NCBI RefSeq assembly: GCF_016907515.1
Contig: NZ_JAFBBY010000001.1
Location: 5,580,001 to 5,644,000, forward strand
DNA: 64,000 nt
From: Nocardioides nitrophenolicus
GTDB taxonomy: Bacteria > Actinomycetota > Actinomycetes > Propionibacteriales > Nocardioidaceae
Direction of reading: 5' to 3'
Shown: one piece after another, positions 29,640 through 38,850 of the stretch
Position numbering within the stretch: the stretch's first letter is position 1
How the letters are laid out: each line of letters opens with the position of its first letter
Translations under genes and position numbers: made by a program
The notes under the pieces: model-generated
Told to the model about the DNA's origin: nothing
Seen by the model: the letters and a program-made list of their open reading frames with translations, nothing else
Database searches by the model: none

Positions 29640-30394
29640 CCACCGACCTCGGCCCCGCCCGCATCACCGCCCTCGCCCCGACTCCCCCGCCCCTCGACCC
29701 CGACTGGTCCGAGGCGACGCTGGCTCGGATCCTCCGAGAGGACCGGGCACTCCCCCATCCCGCGGCGGTACGACGTCGGCGCACCCGGCGACGCACCGCC
29801 ATCGGCCTCGGCCTGGCCCTGCCGATCATCGGCGCCGCGACCGCTGTCGCCATCGGCGGCCCCACCGAGGTGGTGTCGAGCGTGATCCACGACTTCGCCC
29901 GCCAGCCGAACACCACCGGGAACGGGCTCGGGCGCCTCGACGAACCGGCGCTGGTCGCGAAGTTCGACACCGACCATGGCGTCTTCGCGTTCTGGGTGGC
30001 GACCTCCTCCACGGGCAAGGTCTGCTACGCCATGAGCGACGGCGTCTGGGACGGCACCGGTACGCCGACCAAGCAGGAGCTCGAGTACGGCTGCGACGGC
30101 GTCATCTGGGTCGGCGACGACGTGCCGCCGCAGGAGGTGACCGCGCCGGACCAGCTGGGTGGCTACTTCACCGACAGCGAGCCGCTCGTCTACGGCATCT
30201 CGCCGTGGCCCACCGCGACCCAGGTGCGCGTGCAGGCGCCCGGGGTGGACCGGACGCTGCCCGTGCGAGCCGACTCGCACGGCTACGGCGCGGCGCTGCC
30301 CGAGGCGGTCGGCGTACCGCAGGTGACGCTGACCTTCCTCGACGCCGCGGGCCAGGTGGTCGGCACCAAGGTCAGCGTCGCGCCGGTGGGCTGA
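29636..30394 (+). CDS. Membrane protein paired with ECF sigma factor, putative anti-sigma-like
   Basis: A 252-residue protein with a cytoplasmic N-terminus of about 50 residues (WSEATLARILREDRALPHPA and an arginine-rich stretch), one membrane helix at about 53-72 and an extracytoplasmic domain of 180 residues with a beta-rich pattern. No zinc anti-sigma motif (His-x-x-x-Cys-x-x-Cys) occurs. Location directly after the ECF gene with a 4-nt overlap suggests that it senses an envelope signal or restrains the sigma factor; this is inference from context. Its 3' end overlaps the converging DUF3224 gene by 23 bp. Confidence 0.72.
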   Translation: MTTDLGPARITALAPTPPPLDPDWSEATLARILREDRALPHPAAVRRRRTRRRTAIGLGLALPIIGAATAVAIGGPTEVVSSVIHDFARQPNTTGNGLGRLDEPALVAKFDTDHGVFAFWVATSSTGKVCYAMSDGVWDGTGTPTKQELEYGCDGVIWVGDDVPPQEVTAPDQLGGYFTDSEPLVYGISPWPTATQVRVQAPGVDRTLPVRADSHGYGAALPEAVGVPQVTLTFLDAAGQVVGTKVSVAPVG

Positions 30395-30836
30395 CCACGC
30401 TCCCTGGCCGACCCTGGTCGGGCAGCGTGTAGTCGAGCTCGACCCGGTGGGTGCCGTCGGCGTCGACGGTGAGCGAGCCCCGGCCGCTGATCCCGGTCAG
30501 CGCGCCGGTGCCGCTGTCGGGCACCACGGTGAAGTGCTCGTCGAACCGGTCGTCGCCGTGGGTCGAGGCGGCGTGCACGAACCCGAAGCTCCCCGACCGA
30601 TCGCCGAGGGTGCCCTCGAACGCTTCGACGGCGACATAGGTGCCGGCTCCGGTGTCGGCGTTGAGGCCGCCGACGAACCAGGTGACCGAGCGGCCGGCCA
30701 GATCGCCGGCGAAGGTCTTCACCATCGCGGCAGCGTCGGCCGGCGCCGCGGTCCGTGGTACGTCGCCACCGCCCACGGACGTCGGGAGGTCGAGGGGCGT
30801 CCAGTCGGACACGGTGAAGGTCGCGGCGGCTCTCAT
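30372..30836 (-). CDS. DUF3224 domain-containing protein
   Basis: A 154-residue protein consisting of one DUF3224 beta-barrel (ATFTVSDWTPLDLP near the start, FAGDLAGRSVTWFVGGLNAD, GTYVAVEAFEGTLGDRSGSF, LTGISGRGSLTVDADGTHRV). The family resembles small lipocalin-like or allene-oxide-cyclase-like barrels; no reaction is established. The ATG at 30836 is preferred to one 30 nt upstream because it begins directly at the first strand. The gene converges on the sigma-linked membrane protein with a short 3' overlap. Confidence 0.85.
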   Translation of the reverse strand: MRAAATFTVSDWTPLDLPTSVGGGDVPRTAAPADAAAMVKTFAGDLAGRSVTWFVGGLNADTGAGTYVAVEAFEGTLGDRSGSFGFVHAASTHGDDRFDEHFTVVPDSGTGALTGISGRGSLTVDADGTHRVELDYTLPDQGRPGSVVSPPARR

Positions 30837-30890
30837 GGGTCCGACCGTAGGGCCGGCGACCGACACCCCGCTTGAACGAACCCGACAGGC

Positions 30891-31637
30891 TCAGCGCCCG
30901 CCGGACACGTCCAGCACCGCGCCGGTCGTGTACGACGACGACTCGTCCAGCAGCCAGCACACCGCGGCCGCCGCCTCGGTGGGCGTGCCGGGGCGTCCCA
31001 TCGGCACCGACGGGGCCACTCGCGCCAGCCGGCCGGGCTCGCCGTTGCGGGCATGGATCTCGGTGTCGATCAGCCCCAGCCGCACGCTGTTGACCCGGAT
31101 CCCCTGGTCAGCGGTCTCGACCGCCAGCCCACGGGTCAGCGTGTCGACGGCGGCCTTGGAGGCGGCATAGTCGACGTACTCCCCCGGCGAGCCGAGCACC
31201 GCGGCCCGCGAGGAGACGTTGACGATCGCGCCGCCGGATCCGGCCGGGGGCGCCATCAGCCGCACCGCCTCCCGGGCGCACAGCAGCGCGCCCAGGACGT
31301 TGACCTCGAGCACCCGGCGCACCCGCTCCGCGGACAGGTCCACCACCCGGGAGGTCGGCGCCACGATCCCGGCGTTGTTGACCAGCCCGCGCAGCGGCCC
31401 CGCCTCCGAGGGCAGCGCGCGGAACACCCGCTCGACCGCACCCTCGTCGCTCACGTCGAGCTCGACCGCCTCGGCCCACGCGCCGGCCGCAAGGCAGTTC
31501 GCGACCACCGCCTGCGCCGCGGCCCGCTCGGAGCGGTAGGTCAGCAGCACGCTCCATCCCGACCCGGCCAGCATCCGGGCCGTGGCCGCACCGATCCCGC
31601 GGCTGCCACCGGTCACCACCGCCAGTCGTCGCTCCAT
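30891..31637 (-). CDS. SDR family oxidoreductase
   Basis: A 248-residue classical SDR: cofactor loop TGGSRGIG at residues 9-16, NNAGI near 90, the active-site Ser in IVNVSSRAAVLGSPGEY and the Tyr-Ala-Ala-Ser-Lys catalytic pair near 158-162, then the PG-type motif replaced by RLGLIDTEIHARNGEPGR. The pattern is that of 3-oxoacyl-ACP-reductase-like enzymes acting on unknown carbonyl substrates, probably with NADP (Arg after strand two: LLTYRSERAA). It lies between DUF3224 and a VOC gene on the same strand but with its own short gaps. Confidence 0.88.
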   Translation of the reverse strand: MERRLAVVTGGSRGIGAATARMLAGSGWSVLLTYRSERAAAQAVVANCLAAGAWAEAVELDVSDEGAVERVFRALPSEAGPLRGLVNNAGIVAPTSRVVDLSAERVRRVLEVNVLGALLCAREAVRLMAPPAGSGGAIVNVSSRAAVLGSPGEYVDYAASKAAVDTLTRGLAVETADQGIRVNSVRLGLIDTEIHARNGEPGRLARVAPSVPMGRPGTPTEAAAAVCWLLDESSSYTTGAVLDVSGGR

Positions 31638-31660
31638 GCGACGACGCTATCGACTCCTTT

Positions 31661-32122
31661 CTAGTCCAGGCAGAACTCGTTGCCCTCCGGGTCCGCCATC
31701 ACGATGTGTCCCCCGGCCATCGGCGGCGCCGGCTCATGGCGCTCGACGCGCCGCGCCCCCAGAGCGACCAGGCGCTCGCACTCCGCCTCGAGCGCCGCCA
31801 TCCGCTCCTCCCCCGCCAGGCCCGGCGCGGCCCGCACGTCGAGGTGGACCCGGTTCTTGGCGACCTTGTCCTCCGGGACCCGCTGGAAGAACACCCGCGG
31901 CCCCACGCCGTCGGGATCCTCGATCGCCGAGCGGGCGTTGCGCTCGGACTCCGGGACGCCGATCCGCTCGAGGAACGCCTCCCAGGCCGCCCAGGGGTCG
32001 TCGCCCTCGCCGAGCGGCACCCCGGGCGGGCCTGGGATGACGTAGTCGAGGGCGTCGCGCCAGAACGTCGAGAGGGCGCGCGGATCGTGACAGTCGAAGG
32101 TGATCTGGAGGTGTCGGCTCAT
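31661..32122 (-). CDS. VOC family (glyoxalase-like) protein
   Basis: A 153-residue protein made of paired beta-alpha-beta-beta-beta units of the vicinal-oxygen-chelate fold. It opens with HLQITFDCHDPRALSTFWRD and closes with a metal-ligand-type Glu in GGHIVMADPEGNEFCLD. Such proteins include glyoxalases and antibiotic-binding resistance proteins; no substrate is evident. It sits divergently upstream of helR, and its start lies 63 bp from the rifamycin-associated element, so both genes share a control region. Confidence 0.88.
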   Translation of the reverse strand: MSRHLQITFDCHDPRALSTFWRDALDYVIPGPPGVPLGEGDDPWAAWEAFLERIGVPESERNARSAIEDPDGVGPRVFFQRVPEDKVAKNRVHLDVRAAPGLAGEERMAALEAECERLVALGARRVERHEPAPPMAGGHIVMADPEGNEFCLD

Positions 32123-32185
32123 GGTCCAGGTCTATCGGAGACCTCCGACACAACCCCTTGCCGTCTTCAACGTATAGCGCACAGG

Positions 32186-32205
32186 GGGGCTTGTGGCAAG
32201 GCCCC
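32186..32205 (+). promoter_or_regulatory. Rifamycin-associated element (RAE)
   Basis: GGGGCTTGTGGCAAGGCCCC, a 20-bp imperfect palindrome (outer GGGGCTTG / CAAGGCCCC), lies 53 bp before helR. It matches the known RAE consensus (GGGGCTTGCGGCAAGGCCCC) at 19 of 20 positions. RAEs occur upstream of rifamycin-inactivating enzymes and helR and are needed for rifamycin-induced expression. A -10-like TATAGC (32173-32178) just upstream would put the element at the transcription start. Confidence 0.88.
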
Positions 32206-32258
32206 CTGGAGCGGGCAGAATCCCGGTCTCCGCCGAGCGGAGGACACACGAAACGCCC

Positions 32259-34394
32259 ATGGGAGCTGAGGATTTGACCGACGCGTTCGACCTGCACGAT
32301 CACCCCGCGAAAGCCGACCCCGCGTTGATCGGGCCCGACCGGACCCGCTTCGCCGCCATCGAGACCAGCCTCGAGCACACGGTCGCGGAGCTCGAGGACC
32401 GCCTCGCCGACGTACGCCGGCAGCCGGGTGGCACCGGCCAGGAGGCGATGGACCGCGACCTCGAGGTGCATCGGCTCAGCGCGCGGCTGCGCGCCCTGCG
32501 CCGCTACCGGCTCGACCTGTGTCTGGGCCGGATGGTGACGACGACCGGCGAGACCGTCTACGTGGGCCGGTTCGGACTCACCGACGCGGACGGCCGGCGA
32601 CTGCTCGTCGACTGGCGCTCCCCGGCCGCCGAGCCCTTCTTCGGCGCCACGCACGCCGAGCCGATGGGCCTGGTCAGCCGACGCCGCTACCGCTGGACGG
32701 CCGGGCGCGTGAGCGACTACTGGGACGAGGTCTTCGGCGCCGAGGCGCTCGCGGCCGGCGGCGCCGCGCTCGACGACCAGTCGGCCTTCGTCGCCAGCCT
32801 GGGCAGCAGCCGCTCGGAGCGGATGCGGGACGTGCTGGCCACCATCCAGGCCGACCAGGACGCGATCATCCGAGCCGGCTCGCGCGGGACGCTGGTCGTC
32901 GACGGCGGCCCCGGGACCGGCAAGACGGTGGTCGCACTGCACCGCGCCGCCTATCTCCTGTACGCCGACCCCCGCCTCGGTGACGGCCGCGGCGGCGTGC
33001 TCTTCGTCGGTCCCCACGAGCCGTATCTCGCCTATGTCGCCGACGTGCTGCCCAGCCTCGGCGAGGAGGGGGTGCGCACGTGCACCCTGCGCGACCTCGT
33101 CACCGAGGGCCGGACCGCGGTCGAGGAGCGCGATCCCGAGGTGGCCCGGCTGAAGGCCGACGCCGCCCTGGTCGGCGCCGTCGAGCCCGCCGTCCGGCTC
33201 TTCGAGGAGCCGCCGACCGAGGGCATGGTCGTCGAGTCCGCGTGGTCGGAGGTGTGGCTGAGCGCGACCGACTGGGCCGAGGCGTTCGCCGCGCCGGATC
33301 CGGGCACGCCCCACAACGAGGCCCGCGACCAGGTCTGGGAGGCGTTGCTCGACATCCTCGTCGACAAGCACGACGAGGTCGACGCGACAGAGGAGCAGCT
33401 CCGCGCGTCGCTGCGCCGCAACCGCGAGCTCACCACGGCGCTCACCCGGGCCTGGCCGATGCTCGAGGCGACCGATCTCGTGGGCGACCTGTGGGAGGTG
33501 CCGGCGTACCTGCGGCACTGCGCGCCCTGGCTGTCCCCCGAGGAGGTGCGGGCGCTGCGCCGGAACGGCCCTCAGGCCTGGACCACCGCCGACCTGCCGC
33601 TCCTCGACGCCGCCCGAGCCCGGCTCGGCGATCCCGACACGGCGCGCGAGCGGAGGCGGCAGGAGGCGACCGCGGCGCGGGAGCGGGAGGAGATGGACCG
33701 CGTGGTCGACCACCTGATCGCGACCGACGACTCGGACATGATGATCATGTCGATGCTGCGCGGCGCGGACCTGCGCGGCGCGCTCGCGACCGAGGAGCGG
33801 CCCACCCCGGACCGGTACGCCGGCCCGTTCGCCCACGTGGTCGTCGACGAGGCCCAGGAGCTCAGTGACGCGGAATGGCAGATGCTGCTGCGCCGCTGCC
33901 CGTCGCGCAGCTTCACCGTCGTGGGCGACCGGGCCCAGGCCCGGCACGGCTTCGCCGAGTCGTGGTCCGAGCGGCTGGGGCGCGCGGGACTGCACGACAT
34001 CGAGCTCGCCCGCCTGACCATCAACTACCGCACCCCGACCGAGGTGATGGCGGCCGCGGAGCCGGTGATCCGCGCGGTGCTTCCCGACGCCAACGTGCCG
34101 ACCTCGGTCCGCAGCACCGGCGTACCGGTCCAGCAGGCCGGCCGCGCCGACCTGGACGCGATCCTCGCCGACTGGGAGCGGACCCACGCCGAGGGCGTCG
34201 CCTGCGTCATCGGCGACCCCGATCGCGCCGACACCCCGCGGGTCCGCTCGCTGAGCCCCGAGCATGCGAAGGGGCTGGAGTTCGACCTGGTCGTGCTGGT
34301 CGATCCGGACCAGTTCGGCACCGGCATCGAGGGTGCCGTGGACCGCTACGTCGCGATGACCCGGGCCACCCAGCGTCTGGTGCTCGTGACCTGA
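32259..34394 (+). CDS. helR: RNA polymerase recycling motor ATPase HelR
   Basis: A 711-residue SF1 helicase-like ATPase. The N-terminal 60-residue helical arm (which in HelD/HelR enters the RNA polymerase channels) is followed by a 1A core with Walker A Gly216 to Thr223 (GGPGTGKT, Lys222), an insertion domain rich in acidic residues (about 300-480), Walker B VVVDEAQELSDAEWQM and a 2A domain ending VDRYVAMTRATQRLVLV. HelR removes stalled RNA polymerase and displaces rifamycins from it. The ATG at 32259 with GCGGAGGA upstream is preferred over an earlier in-frame GTG that would begin inside the RAE. No rifamycin-modifying enzyme is nearby. Confidence 0.93.
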   Translation: MGAEDLTDAFDLHDHPAKADPALIGPDRTRFAAIETSLEHTVAELEDRLADVRRQPGGTGQEAMDRDLEVHRLSARLRALRRYRLDLCLGRMVTTTGETVYVGRFGLTDADGRRLLVDWRSPAAEPFFGATHAEPMGLVSRRRYRWTAGRVSDYWDEVFGAEALAAGGAALDDQSAFVASLGSSRSERMRDVLATIQADQDAIIRAGSRGTLVVDGGPGTGKTVVALHRAAYLLYADPRLGDGRGGVLFVGPHEPYLAYVADVLPSLGEEGVRTCTLRDLVTEGRTAVEERDPEVARLKADAALVGAVEPAVRLFEEPPTEGMVVESAWSEVWLSATDWAEAFAAPDPGTPHNEARDQVWEALLDILVDKHDEVDATEEQLRASLRRNRELTTALTRAWPMLEATDLVGDLWEVPAYLRHCAPWLSPEEVRALRRNGPQAWTTADLPLLDAARARLGDPDTARERRRQEATAAREREEMDRVVDHLIATDDSDMMIMSMLRGADLRGALATEERPTPDRYAGPFAHVVVDEAQELSDAEWQMLLRRCPSRSFTVVGDRAQARHGFAESWSERLGRAGLHDIELARLTINYRTPTEVMAAAEPVIRAVLPDANVPTSVRSTGVPVQQAGRADLDAILADWERTHAEGVACVIGDPDRADTPRVRSLSPEHAKGLEFDLVVLVDPDQFGTGIEGAVDRYVAMTRATQRLVLVT

Positions 34395-34401
34395 GTCGGG
34401 C

Positions 34402-34671
34402 CTACTGGCCGGCCTCCAGGGCAGCGACCAGCTCGTCGAGGAGCGGCTTCGCGTCCTCGGCGATCGAGAGCGACAGGAAGGACGACATGGCGACCAGCAC
34501 GTCGTACCGGCCCTCCTTGCCGCGCTTGCCGGGCTTGTGCTTGACCTGCACCTCCCGGTAGGTCGAGACCGGATTGCGGGCGGCCTCGTCGAGACCGTTG
34601 TGGCGGAACTTGGCGAGGGTGGCGCCGTCGAAGACCAGCGACTCGCCGTTGAGGCCCTTGAGCTCGATCAC
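34402..34671 (-). CDS. Small protein of unknown function
   Basis: An 89-residue soluble protein with a short beta-hairpin start (VIELKGLNGESLVFDGATLA), a basic middle (VKHKPGKRGKEGRYDVLVA) and a C-terminal amphipathic helix (IAEDAKPLLDELVAALEAG). It resembles small PH-like or DUF4429-type modules only in general shape; no family is claimed. The GTG start at 34671 begins directly at the first strand. It lies 10 nt after the PPOX-like gene and may be the last gene of the six-gene minus-strand operon. It converges on helR. Confidence 0.6.
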   Translation of the reverse strand: MIELKGLNGESLVFDGATLAKFRHNGLDEAARNPVSTYREVQVKHKPGKRGKEGRYDVLVAMSSFLSLSIAEDAKPLLDELVAALEAGQ

Positions 34672-34681
34672 GCCCGAGAGC

Positions 34682-35149
34682 CTAGGGCTCGAGCCACCTC
34701 CCCGCCCGCAGAATCGTGCGGCCCACGGTCTCGTTCGACTCGCGCCAGGCCTGCACCCGCTCGGGACGCAGCACGAGGAAGACGTAGCCGGCCAGGCCGC
34801 GGGGATCCCAGTCGGCCTGGGCGGCGTACGCCGCCCCGAGGGCGGGGTCGTCATCGACGCCGACCGAGCGCTCCAGGACCGCGTCGATCATGGCGACGTC
34901 ACGGGTCGGACCGAGCCCGAGCCGGGCGCGCCCGGAGGCGAGCAGGTTGCGCGCCGTGACCGAGCCGCCGTCGACCGCGACGACGACCCGCTCGCCCACC
35001 CAGGCCAGGGACACCGGCACCAGGTGGGGGACGCCGGCGGCCGACGCGGTCGCGACCCAGACGTCGATCGCGGGTGTCGCGAGCAGGGCGCGGGTGTCGG
35101 CCTGCCGGGTCGCCCGGTCGCGTGCCGGGGGCGGGTCGAGGGCGGCCAC
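34682..35149 (-). CDS. PPOX-class split-barrel protein
   Basis: A 155-residue pyridoxamine-phosphate-oxidase-like barrel, probably using F420 or FMN: the pattern VWVATASAAGVPHLVPVSLA, VVVAVDGGSVTARNLLASGR and ARLGLGPTRDVAMIDAVLER is typical of the actinobacterial F420-type flavin reductase / PPOX subgroup. The end LRPERVQAWRESNE is also a family hallmark. The GTG start at 35149 is 8 nt after the VOC gene, so it belongs to the same operon. Substrate unknown. Confidence 0.82.
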   Translation of the reverse strand: MAALDPPPARDRATRQADTRALLATPAIDVWVATASAAGVPHLVPVSLAWVGERVVVAVDGGSVTARNLLASGRARLGLGPTRDVAMIDAVLERSVGVDDDPALGAAYAAQADWDPRGLAGYVFLVLRPERVQAWRESNETVGRTILRAGRWLEP

Positions 35150-35157
35150 GCGGGACT

Positions 35158-35568
35158 TCAGCCGGCCTGGTTGATGCGGACGTGGTTGCCGGCCGGGTCG
35201 CGGAAGGCGCAGTCGCGCACGCCATACGGCTGGTCGATCGGCTCCTGGATGACCTCGGCGCCGGTGGCCTGGATCTGCTCGAAGGTCGCGTCGAGGTCGT
35301 CGGTGCGGAGAACGATCGTGGCGTAGGTGCCCTTGGCCATCATCTCGGCGACGACGCGCTTCTCGTCGTCGGTGATGCCGGGGTCGGCGGCGGGCGGCGC
35401 GAGCACGATCGAGGGGCCGGTGGAGCCCTTGGGTGCCACGGTGATCCAGCGCATCTCGCCGTAGCCGACGTCGTTGAGGACCTCGAAGCCGAGCACGTCG
35501 CGGTAGAAGGCCAGCGAGGCCTCGGGGTCGGTCTGGGGCAGGAAGCTGTGCTGAATGCTGATGTCCAT
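35158..35568 (-). CDS. VOC family protein
   Basis: A 136-residue VOC-fold protein (HSFLPQTDPEASLAFYRDVL, FEVLNDVGYGEMRWITVAPK, TYATIVLRTDDLDATFEQIQ and the terminal CAFRDPAGNHVRINQ with the metal-ligand position). Close relatives are annotated as glyoxalase/bleomycin-resistance proteins; no substrate is evident. The ATG at 35568 is used; a GTG nine bases upstream overlaps the AraC stop codon. AraC-VOC pairing is common in actinobacteria, and the VOC gene is the likely target of that regulator. Confidence 0.88.
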   Translation of the reverse strand: MDISIQHSFLPQTDPEASLAFYRDVLGFEVLNDVGYGEMRWITVAPKGSTGPSIVLAPPAADPGITDDEKRVVAEMMAKGTYATIVLRTDDLDATFEQIQATGAEVIQEPIDQPYGVRDCAFRDPAGNHVRINQAG

Positions 35569-35573
35569 GTCGC

Positions 35574-36859
<1,286 letters not shown>

Positions 36860-37429
36860 TCAGTGGTGAGGTACGTCGGCGAAGAGCGCCGCGCCGACCG
36901 CGGCGGCCGCCTCGGGGGCGGTGAGCCCGTCCTCGACCATGTGGGTGAGGGCGGCAATGGCCAGCACGATCGCCTGGCCGCAGCCGACGGTGGTCGCGAC
37001 GGCGTCCTGGGTCGTGCCGAGGCGGGTGGCGACGCCGGGGCGGAGGGCCGGGGTGGTGGCGTAGCTCGCCTCCAGCCAGACCCGGCGCAGGGCGAGGTCG
37101 CCGAAGACCGTGCGCATCAGCGCCCGCGAGGAGTCGTCGGAGCCGTCCGCGAAGGTCGCGACGAAGGCCCGGCACAGCGCCTCCCCCAGCGGCAGGTCGG
37201 CGGGTTGTGTCGCCAGCGCCGCGGCGTAGGCGCGGTTTCCGTCGTCGAAGAGGGGGCGCAGGCAGTCGGGCTTGGTCGGGAACCAGCGGTGGAAGGTGCG
37301 CTCCGACAGCCCGGCCGCGGCCACCAGGGTGGCGACGGTGGGGCTGGAGTCGCCGGCGGCGACGAAGACGTCGGCGCAGGCCCGGGCGACCCCGAGCAGG
37401 GTCTCCTCGTCCGGTGGGCGTCGGGCCAT
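36860..37429 (-). CDS. TetR-family transcriptional regulator
   Basis: A 189-residue TetR protein with the HTH ATLVAAAGLSERTFHRWFPT (about 32-51) and a helical effector domain. An in-frame start 36 nt earlier exists, but ATG at 37429 is preferred: the earlier one would put a perfect 15-bp palindrome (37450-37464) inside the coding region, and that palindrome is best read as the operator. It is the first gene of the six-gene minus-strand operon and is divergent from an alpha/beta hydrolase. Ligand unknown. Confidence 0.88.
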   Translation of the reverse strand: MARRPPDEETLLGVARACADVFVAAGDSSPTVATLVAAAGLSERTFHRWFPTKPDCLRPLFDDGNRAYAAALATQPADLPLGEALCRAFVATFADGSDDSSRALMRTVFGDLALRRVWLEASYATTPALRPGVATRLGTTQDAVATTVGCGQAIVLAIAALTHMVEDGLTAPEAAAAVGAALFADVPHH

Positions 37430-37449
37430 GGCTCCACCGTACGCCGAAG

Positions 37450-37464
37450 TGGCAGGATCTGCCA
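37450..37464. promoter_or_regulatory. Palindromic operator between TetR and divergent hydrolase
   Basis: TGGCAGGATCTGCCA is a perfect dyad (6-bp arms, 3-bp centre) located 21 bp from the TetR start and 30 bp from the divergent hydrolase start. It is a natural binding site for the adjacent TetR protein. Confidence 0.65.
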
Positions 37465-37494
37465 TTAATGCCGGGTGTGAGTAGGGTCGCAGTC

Positions 37495-38313
37495 ATGGCC
37501 CGCCGGATCGAGCTGTCCAGCCCCGTCGGCGTCCGCTGGGAGCCGGACGAGCAGCGCGGGGTGGGCGCCCTGGTGCTCGGCGGCTCCAGCGGCCGGGTCG
37601 ACGACCAGCGCGCTCGGCTGCTGGCCGATCAGGGCGTCCTCGCGGAGTCGATCCGCTGGTTCGGCGGTCCCGGGCAGCACGACGGCCCCTGGGAGATCCC
37701 GCTGGAGACCTTCGCGGCGCGGGCCGTGGCGCTCGCCGGGGAGTGCGACCGGGTGGTACTCGTGGGGGTGTCCTTCGGTGCCGAGGCGGCGCTCGCGACG
37801 GCCTCCCTCACCGACGCCCCGATCGACGGCGTGGCTGCGTTCGCGCCCAGTGACGTCGTGTGGGCCGGGGTGACCGAGGAGGGCCGGCAGACCTCCCACT
37901 GGACGCTCGACGGCGCCCCGGTGCCGTTCGTGCGCTTCGTGCCCTGGGAGCCGACGACGGACCCGCCGGCGTACCGGGACCTCTATGCGCGCTCCCGGGC
38001 CGCCGCTCCCGACGAGGTGGCGGCCGCGACCCTCCCGGTCGAGCGGATCGCGGAGGTCGTGCTCGTCGCGGGGGACGACGACCAGGTGTGGCCGGCGCGG
38101 GAGCAGGCCGAGGAGATCGTGCTGCGCCGAGCCCGCCACGGCCGACCGACCGCACTCGTGGCCGATCCCGACGCCGGTCATCGGGCGGTGCTGCCCGGCG
38201 AGCAGGTCGTCACGGCGGGTCGGCGGATGCGGCGCGGCGGCAGCGAGCAGGCCGACCGCAGGCTCGGCAGCGCTGCCTGGACCGCACTCACCGAGCTGCT
38301 CGGCGCACCCTAG
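37495..38313 (+). CDS. Alpha/beta hydrolase (BAAT/acyl-CoA thioester hydrolase-like)
   Basis: A 272-residue alpha/beta hydrolase. The nucleophile is Ser93 in VGVSFGAEAALA, the lid region is short, the acid lies in VAGDDDQVWPAREQ and the His in DPDAGHRAVLPGE. These features fit the group related to bile-acid-CoA:amino-acid N-acyltransferase C-terminal domains and acyl-CoA thioester hydrolases. The ATG at 37495 starts at MARRIELSSP, the typical first strand. It is divergent from the TetR gene and may share its operator; a small membrane protein gene follows after 10 nt. Confidence 0.82.
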   Translation: MARRIELSSPVGVRWEPDEQRGVGALVLGGSSGRVDDQRARLLADQGVLAESIRWFGGPGQHDGPWEIPLETFAARAVALAGECDRVVLVGVSFGAEAALATASLTDAPIDGVAAFAPSDVVWAGVTEEGRQTSHWTLDGAPVPFVRFVPWEPTTDPPAYRDLYARSRAAAPDEVAAATLPVERIAEVVLVAGDDDQVWPAREQAEEIVLRRARHGRPTALVADPDAGHRAVLPGEQVVTAGRRMRRGGSEQADRRLGSAAWTALTELLGAP

Positions 38314-38323
38314 GGTCGGGGGC

Positions 38324-38719
38324 ATGAGCCAGCCGCCACCCCCGCCGCCCGGCCACCTCCGCCTGCACCTGCAGGGCAACCGGATGCTGAGCATGATCAC
38401 GCCGAGCGTGAAGATCAACGGCTGGCCGGTGCCGGCGCGCTACGGCGAGAACGTCTACCCGATGCCGCCCGGGGTGCACACCGTCTCCGGCCACGCCCAG
38501 TGGATGTGGACCTACGGGCAGGCGGACCAGCAGTTCCAGGTGGGCCCGGGGCAGGTCGTCGACGTCTACTACGCCGCACCGGCGCTGACCTTCCTCCGCG
38601 GGGCGATCGGCTTCGAGAAGCAGCGCTCCCCCGGCTTGCTCGCCCTCGTGCTGATCCTGGTCTCCGTGCTCGCCCTCGCCGTCGGCCTGCCGGTGGCCCT
38701 GATCCTCGCGACCGCCTGA
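38324..38719 (+). CDS. Small membrane protein of unknown function
   Basis: A 131-residue protein: a proline-rich start (SQPPPPPPG), a beta-rich soluble part (LRLHLQGNRMLSMITPSVKI to FQVGPGQVVDVYYAAPALTF) and a single C-terminal membrane helix (LLALVLILVSVLALAVGLPV, about 105-125). The soluble part recalls the small domain found in actinobacterial membrane proteins that begin with a PEGA-like or 'carboxypeptidase-regulatory' strand pattern; no firm family. It starts 10 nt after the hydrolase gene and ends before a strong inverted repeat. Confidence 0.72.
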   Translation: MSQPPPPPPGHLRLHLQGNRMLSMITPSVKINGWPVPARYGENVYPMPPGVHTVSGHAQWMWTYGQADQQFQVGPGQVVDVYYAAPALTFLRGAIGFEKQRSPGLLALVLILVSVLALAVGLPVALILATA

Positions 38720-38740
38720 GAGTCCTCGCGCCAACCAGAG

Positions 38741-38805
38741 CCGTCGTACCGGACGAAATCGTCGTGGTCTCGACCGATTTGCGACCAGATCGTCCGGTAC
38801 GACGG
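38741..38805. terminator. Long inverted repeat, probable transcript end
   Basis: Sixteen-base perfect arms, CCGTCGTACCGGACGA (38741-38756) and TCGTCCGGTACGACGG (38790-38805), enclose 33 nt that contain a further short TGGTC / GACCA pair. The hairpin starts 21 nt after the membrane-protein stop codon. There is no T-run, so factor-independent termination is uncertain; the long loop is unusual for a terminator. Confidence 0.5.
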
Positions 38806-38850
38806 GAGAACCGATCGACCCCACCTCGACCCCGACGACAGGAGCTCCCG

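Noticed and set aside
31734..34265. 843-codon open frame antisense to helR and the VOC gene
   Set aside because: HelR motifs are intact on the plus strand; the mirror frame is an artefact of low stop-codon frequency.
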